Assembly (NCBI GenBank): GCA_964512285.1
Contig: CAZEJO010000006.1
Span: 13,569-77,568 of the forward strand
From: SM23-28-2 sp964512285
Lineage (GTDB): Bacteria; Chloroflexota; Dehalococcoidia; SM23-28-2
Length of the DNA stretch: 64,000 bases
Direction of reading: 5' to 3'
Shown here: one piece after another, positions 35,268 through 43,460 of the stretch
Numbering within the stretch: the first letter of the stretch is position 1
How the letters are laid out: each line of letters begins with the position of its first letter
The notes under the pieces: model-generated
Told to the model about the DNA's origin: nothing
The model's database searches: none
The model's input: only the letters and a program-made list of their open reading frames with translations
Position numbers and translations under genes: made by a program

Positions 35268-35741
35268 ATGCGTGTGGGCATCGGCTATGATATACACAGA
35301 TTTGAGAAGGGTCGTCGGCTCATTCTGGGGGGCGTGGAGATAGCGGGGGAAACAGGGCTGGCCGGCCACAGTGATGCGGATGTTCTCCTCCACGCTATCA
35401 TGGACGCCCTGCTGGGGGCAGCGGGCCTGGGCGACATCGGCTGTTTCTTTCCGCCAGACGATCCGACCTACGCCGGGGCTGACAGCCTTAAACTGCTGGC
35501 CCAAACCGGCCAGATGGTAGCCCAGGTGGGCTACACGGTGGGGAACATGGATGCTACTGTCATTGCCGAGAAGCCCCGCTTGAACCTCCACATCCGATCG
35601 ATGCGGCAGCGTATCGCTGACACACTCGACGTGCATGAGTCGAGGATAAGCGTGAAAGCTACCACCAACGAGGGTATCGGCGACATCGGTCGGGGCAAGG
35701 CGATTGCCGCCCTGGCTGTGGTCCTGCTGCAGGAACGTTAG
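35268..35741 (+). CDS. ispF: 2-C-methyl-D-erythritol 2,4-cyclodiphosphate synthase
   Basis: Fifth MEP step, a trimeric zinc enzyme. It has 157 residues and the signature GIGYDIHRFEKGR, with HSDADVLLHAIMDALLGAA supplying the metal ligands and TTNEGIGDIGRGK near the end. It follows ispD directly. Confidence 0.97.
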   Translation: MRVGIGYDIHRFEKGRRLILGGVEIAGETGLAGHSDADVLLHAIMDALLGAAGLGDIGCFFPPDDPTYAGADSLKLLAQTGQMVAQVGYTVGNMDATVIAEKPRLNLHIRSMRQRIADTLDVHESRISVKATTNEGIGDIGRGKAIAALAVVLLQER

Positions 35742-35829
35742 GAAGAGAAATCGGTATGGCGTTATCTCAGGGGATCCTTCTTTCTCTGGCCGTGGCGGCG
35801 TGCTGTCGCTTGGTCTGCATATGTATAGA

Positions 35830-35857
35830 GGGGTGCCCCGCTGGGCCGGGACACCCC
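35830..35857 (+). other. stable hairpin ahead of cysE
   Basis: GGGGTG and CACCCC with an inner CCC/GGG stem form a strong hairpin 40 bases before cysE in the 156-base spacer after ispF. Bacillus has a T-box at the matching place, but no GGTGG-type T-box sequence is present here. It could be a processing site or partial terminator. Confidence 0.4.
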
Positions 35858-35897
35858 ACAGACGGAGAAAGACAGCCGTGGACAGGAGGGATAGCCC

Positions 35898-36578
35898 GTG
35901 TCAGTCTTACGGGGCATTAAACGCGATATCGAAGCCGCGCGGGAGCGGGACCCAGCCGCTACCAGCGCACTTGAAGTTGTTCTGGCCTACCCCGGCTTTC
36001 ATGCCCGCCAGCTCCATCGCCTGGCTCATTTCCTGTATGAAAGGCGTCAGCGCGTGCCGGCCAGGGTCATTTCCCACCTCAGCCGCGCCCTCACCGGCAT
36101 CGAGATCCACCCCGGCGTCGAGATCGGCGATGGCTTCTTCATCGACCATGGCATGGGGGTGGTCATCGGCGAGACGACGCAGATCGGCGACAACTGTCAC
36201 CTCTACCAGGGCGTGACCCTGGGGGGCACCAGCACCAAGCGGACTAAGCGCCACCCTACCCTGGGCGATAATGTGGTGGTGGGGGCTGGCGCCAAGCTTA
36301 TTGGGGCAATAGACGTGGGGAATAACGTGCGCATCGGGGCCGGCTCTGTGGTGGTTTCCAATGTGCCCGACAACGCCACCGTCGTGGGCGTCCCCGGCCA
36401 CGTGGTGGCCTATCATGACCCCGGCGACGATACGATCTTGAAACTGCCAGACCCCGAGTGGGATATTATTCAGCGGCTGGAAGGGCGAATCAAGAAGCTG
36501 GAGAAGAGCATCGCCGAACTGGAGAAGGCGAGGAAGCAGGAGCCAGCCGCCAGCCGGCACCAGGAGGATGCCTCTTGA
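35898..36578 (+). CDS. cysE: serine O-acetyltransferase
   Basis: Makes O-acetylserine for cysteine synthesis. It has 226 residues from a GTG with GGAGGG upstream. The left-handed beta-helix repeats are clear (IEIHPGVEIGDGFFIDHGMGVVIGE), with the active-site loop GVTLGGTS and the end VGVPGHVV. A C-terminal coiled coil (IIQRLEGRIKKLEKSIAELEK) extends past the usual end. The stop overlaps the cysS start. Confidence 0.95.
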   Translation: MSVLRGIKRDIEAARERDPAATSALEVVLAYPGFHARQLHRLAHFLYERRQRVPARVISHLSRALTGIEIHPGVEIGDGFFIDHGMGVVIGETTQIGDNCHLYQGVTLGGTSTKRTKRHPTLGDNVVVGAGAKLIGAIDVGNNVRIGAGSVVVSNVPDNATVVGVPGHVVAYHDPGDDTILKLPDPEWDIIQRLEGRIKKLEKSIAELEKARKQEPAASRHQEDAS

Positions 36579-37951
36579 AGCTCTACAACACCCTCAGCGG
36601 CAAGAAGGAGGACTTCGTCCCGGCGGATGGCCCGGTGAAGATGTACGTCTGCGGCGTGACACCCTACGACCGCAGCCACCTCGGCCACGCCATGAGCTAC
36701 ATCATCTTCGATGCTCTCCGCCGCTACCTGGAGTATCGCGGCCACGAGGTACGCCACGTCCAGAACTACACCGACATCGACGATCGTATCATCGACCGCG
36801 CCCAGCGGCAGGGCATCTCGCCTCAGGAGCTGACCGAGCAGTTGATCGCCGAGTATGCCGCCGAGATGGAGGCCCTCAACGTTCTGCCGGCCCACGTCTA
36901 CCCCCGCGCTACCGAGGAGATCCCCACCATGATCGAGATGATCTCCACCCTAATTGACAAGGGCTACGCCTATGAGGTCGAGGGCGATGTTTACTTCCGC
37001 GTCAGCGCCAAGAAGGACTACGGCAAGCTTTCCGGCCGTACCCTGGAGGCCACGGCGGCTGGCGCCCGATGTGGCGTGGGGCGAGAGGTGGAGCCCGGCG
37101 AGAACAAGGAGCACCCGGGCGATTTCGCCTTGTGGAAAGCGACCAAGCCGGGAGAGCCCTCCTGGCCCAGCCCCTGGGGGCCTGGTCGTCCCGGCTGGCA
37201 CATCGAGTGCTCCGCCATGTCGGTCAAGTACCTGGGCGAGACCCTGGACATCCACGGCGGCGGCATCGACCTTGTCTTTCCTCATCACGAGAACGAGATC
37301 GCTCAGAGCGAGGCCTACACCGGCTGCGAGCCCTTCGCTCGCTTCTGGCTGCACAATGGCTGGCTGTACCTCGGCGAAGAGAAGATGAGCAAGTCCCTGG
37401 GAAACATCATCCTCATCAGCGATGCTCTGGAAAAATACGGTGCCGATGGCTGCCGCCTGTTCGTCCTCAATTCCCACTATCGCAGCCCCCTCACCTACAG
37501 CGAGGAGGGGCTGGAGGCGGGCAAGCGAGCCGCCGAGCGCCTTCGCCTGGCCGCCTGCCTGCCCGGCGCCGGAGAGGGGCCTCCCCTCGATCCTGAGGCC
37601 TTTCGCCGCCGCTTCATCGAGGCCATGGACGACGACCTGAACACAGCCCAGGCCTTGGCCGCTCTGTTCGACCTGGCGCGGGAGATAAACCGCGCCCGCG
37701 ACCAGGGCTGGCTGGTGGAGGAGGGCCAGGCGGCCCTGCGCGAGCTGGCGGGCGTCCTTGGCCTGACCCTGGCCGAGGGGGAGGTGGGGCTGGCTGCTCG
37801 CCCCTTCATCGACCTCCTGGTGGAGCTGAGAGATGATCTGCGGGAGGCCAAGCTCTATCAGCTCTCCGACAAGGTGCGCAGCCGCCTGGCCGAGCTGGGC
37901 GTCGCTCTGGAGGACACCTCGGAAGGCACGCGCTGGCGCCGCCGGGGCTAG
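36575..37951 (+). CDS. cysS: cysteinyl-tRNA synthetase
   Basis: The TTG at 36575 overlaps the cysE stop (TTGA) and follows AGGAGG, giving 458 residues (MKLYNTLSGKKEDF), normal for CysRS. The zinc ligand Cys is in YVCGVTPYDRSHLGHA (HIGH motif), with further ligands in WHIECSAMS and HHENEIAQSE; KMSKS is in EEKMSKSLGN. Coupling to cysE joins cysteine synthesis with its use in translation. Confidence 0.97.
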   Translation: MKLYNTLSGKKEDFVPADGPVKMYVCGVTPYDRSHLGHAMSYIIFDALRRYLEYRGHEVRHVQNYTDIDDRIIDRAQRQGISPQELTEQLIAEYAAEMEALNVLPAHVYPRATEEIPTMIEMISTLIDKGYAYEVEGDVYFRVSAKKDYGKLSGRTLEATAAGARCGVGREVEPGENKEHPGDFALWKATKPGEPSWPSPWGPGRPGWHIECSAMSVKYLGETLDIHGGGIDLVFPHHENEIAQSEAYTGCEPFARFWLHNGWLYLGEEKMSKSLGNIILISDALEKYGADGCRLFVLNSHYRSPLTYSEEGLEAGKRAAERLRLAACLPGAGEGPPLDPEAFRRRFIEAMDDDLNTAQALAALFDLAREINRARDQGWLVEEGQAALRELAGVLGLTLAEGEVGLAARPFIDLLVELRDDLREAKLYQLSDKVRSRLAELGVALEDTSEGTRWRRRG

Positions 37952-38012
37952 CGAGAACAAGCTTCCTTCTCCTGGCTGGTTCATTCTTTGTGGGTAGGGG
38001 TTTTCGGACCAT

Positions 38013-38033
38013 CCCGCGGGTTGAAACCCGCGG
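38013..38033. repeat. palindromic hairpin element
   Basis: CCGCGGGTT and AACCCGCGG form a perfect 9-base stem around GA. A second hairpin (GCGGGAT/ATCCTGC) lies about 45 bases further on. This looks like a dispersed REP-like extragenic element, not a terminator. Confidence 0.5.
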
Positions 38034-38118
38034 CTTCCCAGAATCGAAAACTTGGTGGTGCGGGATTTATCCTGCAGACTTAGCCGCTGGTGAACCGGGT
38101 ACACCCTTCTCTTGCCCA

Positions 38119-38147
38119 TTGCGTGCCCCTGGGGGTTGTGCTATCAT
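38119..38147 (+). promoter_or_regulatory. promoter of the polyamine cluster
   Basis: TTGCGT (38119-38124), a 17-base spacer and TATCAT (38142-38147), with TGC directly before the -10 (extended -10). The 5' UTR of about 60 bases has a CCTGCC/GGCAGG hairpin ahead of the AGGGGGG ribosome site. I see no SAM riboswitch. Confidence 0.7.
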
Positions 38148-38212
38148 CCGTGCTTGGCCTGTCCGCTGGACATTTTGCCTGCCGCCAGGCAGGAGCACGA
38201 AAGGGGGGATTG

Positions 38213-38605
38213 ATGCACCTGATCATCGATGGCTACGGGGGTGATCCCCGCAGACTGGCTGACCTGGAACTTGTACGCGTGCTCTTAGACAGGGTCCCGC
38301 TCGAAATAGGGATGGCCAAGATCGCGCAGCCCTATGTTTGCCGTTATGAGGGCTCGAAGCCCAGCGATTGGGGCATCTCCGGCTTCGTGCTCATCGCCGA
38401 AAGTCACCTCAGCGTTCATACTTTCCCCGAACGTGGCCTGCTTTGGGCCGACATCTTCTCCTGCAAATCGTTTGACGCCGACCAGCTAGTGAAGGCAGTG
38501 CGAGAGGCCTTTTCCCTACGGGAGGCGCGGGTCACCCTGCTGGGACGGGGCCTGGAGTACAGCGAAGAGTTGACCCCGGCAGCCGCCCGCAGGGCATCTC
38601 CCTAG
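38213..38605 (+). CDS. speD: S-adenosylmethionine decarboxylase proenzyme
   Basis: Supplies decarboxylated SAM, the aminopropyl donor. The ATG at 38213 gives 130 residues, the size of the small bacterial class. The self-cleavage site is in ESHLSVHTFPERG (Ser becomes the pyruvoyl group), followed by ADIFSCKSFD with the conserved Cys. The next gene starts 12 bases downstream. Confidence 0.92.
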   Translation: MHLIIDGYGGDPRRLADLELVRVLLDRVPLEIGMAKIAQPYVCRYEGSKPSDWGISGFVLIAESHLSVHTFPERGLLWADIFSCKSFDADQLVKAVREAFSLREARVTLLGRGLEYSEELTPAAARRASP

Positions 38606-38617
38606 GGAGAGCGCCGG

Positions 38618-39640
38618 GTGCATGATCTGTTCGGCCCTTCCGTAACCCCTTTCCCCGTGGGCGACAAGGCCAGCGCTGCCGAGCTGGTGCGTCGCATGAG
38701 CGGTACCGCCTTTCAGGCCCGCAAGTTGGCCCAGGCGGTGCACATCTGGGACGCTATGCTCCAGGGCGACGTCACCATCTTCCTGGGCCTGGCAGGGGCT
38801 ATGGTGCCGGCTGGCATGCGCTCGCTGGTTGCCTATCTCATCGAGAACCACCTCGTCGACTGTGTGGTGAGCACGGGCGCCAACCTCTACCACGACCTCT
38901 ACGAATGCCTGGGCTATCGTCACTGGCAGAGCGGCCAGGAGACCGATGACCTCCGCCTGGCCAAGGAGCAGGTCTATCGCTTCTACGATGTGCTGGCCAG
39001 CGAGCAGGACTTCTCTCAGGGCGAGCGCTTCGTCACCGACTTCTCTCTGACCTTGGACCCCTCCCCCTCCTACACCACTCGCGAGTTTTTTCATCTTCTG
39101 GGGCAGGCGCTCGTGCCGGTGGCCAAGGAAGAGGGGATCCTGACGGCCGCCGTCCGGCAGGGCGTTCCCATCTACTGCCCGGCCCTGGGAGACAGCGTTT
39201 TCGGCCTGGCGATAGCGGAAGGTCGCCTGCACAGCGGCCCTCGCCTCACCTTCGACATCATCGCCGACGTGGTGGAGATGGCCCACATAGCCACCCAGGC
39301 CAAGACCAGCGGTGTCGTCTACATCGGTGGCGGCACCCCCAAGAACTTCGTCCAGCAGGCGGCGGTTGCCGCGTATCTCTTCGGTCGCGAAGGGTCGGGC
39401 CATCAGTACGGCATCCAGATCACCATGGACGAGCCCCATTGGGGCGGACTATCAGGCTGCACCTTCGAAGAGGCCCAGTCCTGGGGCAAGATGGCGCCTG
39501 ACGCCACCTTCGTGACGGTGCGGGCCGAGGCCACCATCGCTCTGCCCATGATCGTGAGCGCCCTGGCCGAGGGCAGTGCCCAGGCCATCCGCGACCGGCG
39601 GCGGCCCGTTATCTCCTTCGAGGGTCTCGCGGGGGCGTAG
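38618..39640 (+). CDS. deoxyhypusine synthase-like protein
   Basis: It has 340 residues from a GTG with GGGAGAG upstream. The NAD-binding family blocks are present: FLGLAGAMVPAGMRSLV, VSTGANLYHDLYE, YIGGGTPKNFVQQA and the catalytic-Lys loop EEAQSWGKM. The segment that is FDGSDSGARP in eukaryotic enzymes is changed here (PHWGGLSGCTFEE). Bacteria lack the eIF5A substrate, and such homologues are thought to transfer aminobutyl groups between small polyamines, for example to make homospermidine. Position between speD and speB supports a polyamine role. The product is not known. Confidence 0.85.
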   Translation: MHDLFGPSVTPFPVGDKASAAELVRRMSGTAFQARKLAQAVHIWDAMLQGDVTIFLGLAGAMVPAGMRSLVAYLIENHLVDCVVSTGANLYHDLYECLGYRHWQSGQETDDLRLAKEQVYRFYDVLASEQDFSQGERFVTDFSLTLDPSPSYTTREFFHLLGQALVPVAKEEGILTAAVRQGVPIYCPALGDSVFGLAIAEGRLHSGPRLTFDIIADVVEMAHIATQAKTSGVVYIGGGTPKNFVQQAAVAAYLFGREGSGHQYGIQITMDEPHWGGLSGCTFEEAQSWGKMAPDATFVTVRAEATIALPMIVSALAEGSAQAIRDRRRPVISFEGLAGA

Positions 39641-39662
39641 TTAGGAGTGGCGGTCACGCACT

Positions 39663-39751
39663 GTAGCTGCAGGGCTTCTCCGCCGAAAACGGAGTCCGCA
39701 AGGCGGACAGCCCTGCTTTTGGAGCGGGCAGACCTGAAGGTCTGCAGCTAC
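39663..39751. repeat. multi-hairpin palindromic element
   Basis: GTAGCTGCAG at the left and CTGCAGCTAC at the right are perfect inverted ends. Inside lie AGGGCT/AGCCCT enclosing CTCCG/CGGAG and GTCCGC/GCGGAC hairpins, then GCAGACCT/AGGTCTGC. The element fills the whole gap between the DHS-like gene and speB. It looks like a REPIN or small MITE. Confidence 0.65.
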
Positions 39752-39772
39752 GCTGAGGCTTAGCGACGGCCG

Positions 39773-40666
39773 ATGGCTCAGGAGCGCTTCTTCCCCCGCA
39801 TTACCTTCGCTGCCATCCCCGAGGAGTACGCTCGCTTCGAGCGCGCCCGCGTGGTGATCCTGCCCGTCCCCTACGAGAGCACCAGCAGCGGCCGTGCCGG
39901 CTGCCGCGAGGCGCCACGAGCGATCATCGAGGCCTCGGAGGAGATGGAGCTGTACGACTTCGATCTGGAGTGCGAGCCCTATCGAGTGGGCATCCATACG
40001 CTGGCGGAGATGATGCCTCACACGGGTGGCCCGCAGGCCATGGTGGAGCGGATGGAGGAGGTAGTAGGGGAGCTGATGGACGGCGGCAAGTTCGTGGTGA
40101 CCCTGGGGGGCGAGCACACGCTGACCGTGGGGGCCGTGCGAGCGCACAAGCGGCGCATCGCCAATCTCTCCGTTCTTGCCCTTGACGCCCACGCCGACCT
40201 GCGGCAGGAGTATTTGGGCACCCCCTACAATCACGCCTGCGTCCTCCGCCGCCTTTTGGATGACGGCTGCCCCCTGGTGCAGGTGGGGCTGCGCAGCGCG
40301 ACTCGTGAGGAGCACGAGCTCATCCGCGAGCGAAAGCTGCCCTTCTTCTCGGTCCCGGCCTATCGTGCTCTGGCGGGTGGCCCGCGAGAGGTTGTCTCCG
40401 GCCTGAGCGAGGACGTCTACGTTACGATCGACGTGGACGCTTTCGACCCCTCGCAGATGGCGGCGGTGGGCACCCCCGAACCGGGGGGCCTTCTGTGGGA
40501 CGAGGTGGCAGACCTGCTGGCGGCTGTGGCCAGCGAGAGGCGAATCGTGGGCTTCGACGTGACGGAGCTGGCTCCCCGCCTGGGTCCCTTTGCCAACGCT
40601 CAGTTGGCGGCCAGGCTGGTCTATCGCCTCATTGGCCTGGCGCTACCTGCCCCCGAAGAGTCCTGA
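39773..40666 (+). CDS. speB: agmatinase-family ureohydrolase
   Basis: Binuclear manganese hydrolase releasing urea from agmatine or a relative such as aminopropylagmatine. It has 297 residues, with metal motifs GGEHTLT, DAHADLRQEY and TIDVDAFDPS near residues 115, 140 and 222. The context with speD and a DHS-like gene makes a polyamine substrate likely. The 3' end overlaps the convergent DinB-like gene by 38 bases. Confidence 0.88.
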   Translation: MAQERFFPRITFAAIPEEYARFERARVVILPVPYESTSSGRAGCREAPRAIIEASEEMELYDFDLECEPYRVGIHTLAEMMPHTGGPQAMVERMEEVVGELMDGGKFVVTLGGEHTLTVGAVRAHKRRIANLSVLALDAHADLRQEYLGTPYNHACVLRRLLDDGCPLVQVGLRSATREEHELIRERKLPFFSVPAYRALAGGPREVVSGLSEDVYVTIDVDAFDPSQMAAVGTPEPGGLLWDEVADLLAAVASERRIVGFDVTELAPRLGPFANAQLAARLVYRLIGLALPAPEES

Positions 40667-41102
40667 TCTGCTCCAGGTGCTCGCTAGCGTGGTCGGCCAG
40701 GAGTTGGGCGTACTGAGCTATGCTCATCGGGCCCCGCTCCTCATGGCGGCCCCTGCGTTGCCACTCCTCCTCGCCTAGGTTCTCCAGCAGGTAAGCGAGG
40801 CCACCCGAGAAGGCTCTCAGGGCAGTCAGCACAAGGGGCATGCCCTCGCTCTGGTAGTCGCGCTCGCGGGCCAGAACCTCCTGATCGTACGCCGGCAGGA
40901 AGGGGTCATCCTCGCTGAGCATGTGGCGGATGCGCTCGCCATCGATCTCGAAGGAATCGCGCAGGTGGCAGCAGACCTCCTTGATCGACCACTCGCGCGG
41001 CGCTGGCCGCCAGCGGAGGGCGTCTTCGGAGAGGCCCTGCACCAGCTCCTCTATCTGGCTTGGCAGGGCACGCAGAGCATCCGCGATCTCTTGTCGGGTC
41101 AT
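40629..41102 (-). CDS. DinB-like metal-binding four-helix protein
   Basis: It has 157 residues in a predicted four-helix bundle. The three His ligands of the DinB/YfiT fold are visible: CCHLRDS near residue 46 and DHASEHLEQ near the end. The family includes thiol-dependent transferases and damage-inducible proteins of unknown action. It is convergent with and overlaps speB. Confidence 0.8.
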   Translation of the reverse strand: MTRQEIADALRALPSQIEELVQGLSEDALRWRPAPREWSIKEVCCHLRDSFEIDGERIRHMLSEDDPFLPAYDQEVLARERDYQSEGMPLVLTALRAFSGGLAYLLENLGEEEWQRRGRHEERGPMSIAQYAQLLADHASEHLEQIRTLRGQVAPGQ

Positions 41103-41123
41103 AACACCTTGTTTCTCCGCGCG

Positions 41124-41867
41124 TTACACATTTGACGCAGGACTGGCTGCCTCGCTTACGGCCGAACTCACGGCCTCAAAAATCTCGACTCCAGAGCCCG
41201 CCTGATTGGACTTGAGGCGATACTTGTCTCGGATAGAGCCAGCGTTCTCCGACGTGATTTCAATGTCCAAGAGATAGGAGAAGCCACCGACTAGGCGGTA
41301 CTGATCTCGCTGATCGCTTCGGAATACGACCAGCGGGAAGACGGGCCCGGATAGTTCGGCAATATCGAGAACGCCCTGGGTAGAAAACGTGAGCTCTTTG
41401 CCGCCGCCGTCTTTCGATGACCACTGAAGATAGGTTGAATGCTTATCTGTCTGCAGTTGTGGGCCGTGTGTGTTGGTCTCAATCTCTACAGAGAAGAGAT
41501 AGCCCGTGCAACCTCTCACCCTGTCTTCACCCAGGTTAGTCACTTGGAGACAGGCATACTCCGGTTGACCGTGTCGTTCTATGGGCCTTACGGTCAACTT
41601 GGGCTTGTACTTGTCCAGTCGCATCTGAAGCCGGATCCCAGCGATGAAGAGCAGAACCGCGGCCGCAATTGCGGCGTACGCAATGATGAGCAACCAGCGA
41701 GGGGCATCAGGGGCTGGGTTGGGGGCAAAGGCGCCTGCGCCAATCAGGCCTACGCCGACAAGCACAGCCTGCGCGATCTGGAACCAACCCCATGCTTGTT
41801 CGGATCGACGCAGCGGCCCGATCGTGAAGAGCACAAATGCACACGTGGCACGCAGCAGTCGCCACAT
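41124..41867 (-). CDS. hypothetical membrane protein
   Basis: About 247 residues from the ATG at 41867 (MWRLLRATCAF); the longer open frame runs into the pfkB-like gene and is not credible. Two adjacent membrane segments (about 30-50 and 58-80) precede a soluble domain of about 165 residues with a beta-rich pattern (KLTVRPIERHGQPEYACLQV). I do not recognise the domain. The base composition is less GC-rich than its neighbours, hinting at acquisition. Confidence 0.65.
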   Translation of the reverse strand: MWRLLRATCAFVLFTIGPLRRSEQAWGWFQIAQAVLVGVGLIGAGAFAPNPAPDAPRWLLIIAYAAIAAAVLLFIAGIRLQMRLDKYKPKLTVRPIERHGQPEYACLQVTNLGEDRVRGCTGYLFSVEIETNTHGPQLQTDKHSTYLQWSSKDGGGKELTFSTQGVLDIAELSGPVFPLVVFRSDQRDQYRLVGGFSYLLDIEITSENAGSIRDKYRLKSNQAGSGVEIFEAVSSAVSEAASPASNV

Positions 41868-41919
41868 GACGCCAGCGTAGCACTCGAGCCTCCGTGAAGT
41901 AAACAACTCGGCTTTCTCA

Positions 41920-42777
41920 CTAGGTTGCGCTGGCCTTGTACTCCCGCAGCCGCTCTTCGACCTGCTGGCGGCTGGGGACGGCCGCTGTGCCTGTTGCCTC
42001 CACCGAGACGCTGGCGGCGGCGGCGGCAAACAGCGCTGCCTGCCAGGCGTCATCCGTCTCGACGTAGCGGCTGAGGAAGGCGGCGGCGAAGATGTCGCCG
42101 GCGCCCGTGGGGTCGACCTCCTCGGCCGGGATCGGCGGCACTTCGCGCCAGCGGTTCTCACTCCACAGGCGAGCACCCTTGGCTGCTCGCGTGAATGCTA
42201 GGAGAGGCACCTGGGCTGCCCAGCGGGTCAGCGCTTCCTCCGCCTCGGTGGGCGGCAGATCCTCGTCGGACACAAAGATGGCCCGGCTGCGCTTGAGGAG
42301 AATGCGCGGCTGCCAGCGGCGGGGCGACGCCTGCTCCACTCGGCCGTCGGGGCGGATGATGCGCAGCCATCCCTGGGGGGTGATGGCCAGCAGAGAGCGG
42401 GGGAAGCAGCGCGCTACCTCTTCCTCCACCTCGCCTACCAGCGGCCCCAGCAGGACGATCCTGGCCTCCAGCAAGTCCTGGGGCACGTCGCTGGCAGCGA
42501 TGTTTCGTGCTTTTGCCCAAACGTATTGAAGGCGCCGTTTGGGGCTGTAGACGTTCTCGAAGACGGTGGTTTCGTCGGAGGGGAGCAAGCGGACGTCGAT
42601 GTCGGGCAGAAGCAGCGACGGGTCCAGGTCGCTGGCGGCGCTGGAGAGGACGGCCGTACGCAGGCCCAGCTTGCTGGCGGTGAGGGAAGCGTAGGCGGCC
42701 GTACCGCCTAGGCGCCAGCCTTCTGCCGCCTTGTCCTTAGCCAGGTGGCCGATGACGAGGAAATCGGGCGCCCCCAT
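41920..42777 (-). CDS. PfkB/ribokinase-family carbohydrate kinase
   Basis: It has 285 residues, with RLGGTAAYASLTASKLG near the N-terminus and the catalytic signature DPTGAGDIFAAAF near residue 230, with the base Asp. The lid and substrate-contact regions are too divergent to name the sugar or nucleoside. It starts 8 bases after the jag stop, so it may be cotranscribed with the yidC-jag cluster. Confidence 0.85.
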   Translation of the reverse strand: MGAPDFLVIGHLAKDKAAEGWRLGGTAAYASLTASKLGLRTAVLSSAASDLDPSLLLPDIDVRLLPSDETTVFENVYSPKRRLQYVWAKARNIAASDVPQDLLEARIVLLGPLVGEVEEEVARCFPRSLLAITPQGWLRIIRPDGRVEQASPRRWQPRILLKRSRAIFVSDEDLPPTEAEEALTRWAAQVPLLAFTRAAKGARLWSENRWREVPPIPAEEVDPTGAGDIFAAAFLSRYVETDDAWQAALFAAAAASVSVEATGTAAVPSRQQVEERLREYKASAT

Positions 42778-42785
42778 CGGCGTTG

Positions 42786-43460
42786 CTAGGGTGAGCGGCG
42801 CTTGAGGGAGATGGCTACCTTGCGACTTTCTCCGTCGCCCAGGCTGAAGCTGGCAACCTGGGGGTCATCGGCCAACGCCAGGTGGACGATGCGCCGCTCG
42901 TTGGCGGGCATCGGCTCCAGGGTGATGGTGCGACCGGTGGTTTTGACCTTCTCGGCCAGGCGGAGGGTCAGGCCCTTTAGGTTTTCCTCGCGTCGGCGCC
43001 TGTAGCCCTCAACGTCCACACTGACCAGGGCTTTCGACTTGAGCTGGCGACTCACCATATGATTCACCGTGTACTGAAGAGCGGCCAGGGTGGAGCCGCG
43101 CCGTCCGATGAGGATGCCCAGGTCCTCGCCGGCCACGTCCAGGACGGCGCTCGCCCTGCCCAACCCGTCGCCGGGGGTCTCGGGCAGGCGCGATGTCACT
43201 TCGGCGTCGATGTCCATGAGCTCCAGCAGGCGCTGCAAGAACTCGATGGCCATCTTGATGGTTGGGCTCTCCAGGCCGACCTGCTCCGTGGTGGTTGGTC
43301 TCACCACAACGCGAGCGTCCTCGCCGCCGAGGCCAAACAGGCCGGTTCGGCCGGCGCTGATAATCTCTACCTCAACCTGGGGGCGATCCAGTTGCAGTTG
43401 CTCCAGGGCGGAGGCTATCGCGTCATCAACGGTCTTTCCGCTTGCCTCTACTTCTTCCAT
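42786..43460 (-). CDS. jag: Jag/KhpB (EloR) RNA-binding protein
   Basis: Domains in order: Jag-N (about residues 1-52, EASGKTVDDAIASALEQL), KH (GILIGRRGSTLAAL) and R3H (PMPANERRIVHLAL). In other bacteria it works with KhpA in RNA binding and control of cell elongation. The gene starts 35 bases inside the 3' end of yidC, so the two are coupled, the usual arrangement. Confidence 0.93.
   Translation of the reverse strand: MEEVEASGKTVDDAIASALEQLQLDRPQVEVEIISAGRTGLFGLGGEDARVVVRPTTTEQVGLESPTIKMAIEFLQRLLELMDIDAEVTSRLPETPGDGLGRASAVLDVAGEDLGILIGRRGSTLAALQYTVNHMVSRQLKSKALVSVDVEGYRRRREENLKGLTLRLAEKVKTTGRTITLEPMPANERRIVHLALADDPQVASFSLGDGESRKVAISLKRRSP

Noticed and set aside
36950..38119. 389-codon minus-strand ORF opposite cysS
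   Set aside because: It covers conserved CysRS sequence in antisense and has no ribosome site or recognisable domain.
37952..38212. Possible SAM riboswitch before speD
   Set aside because: The region has a promoter and simple hairpins but none of the conserved cores of SAM riboswitch classes.
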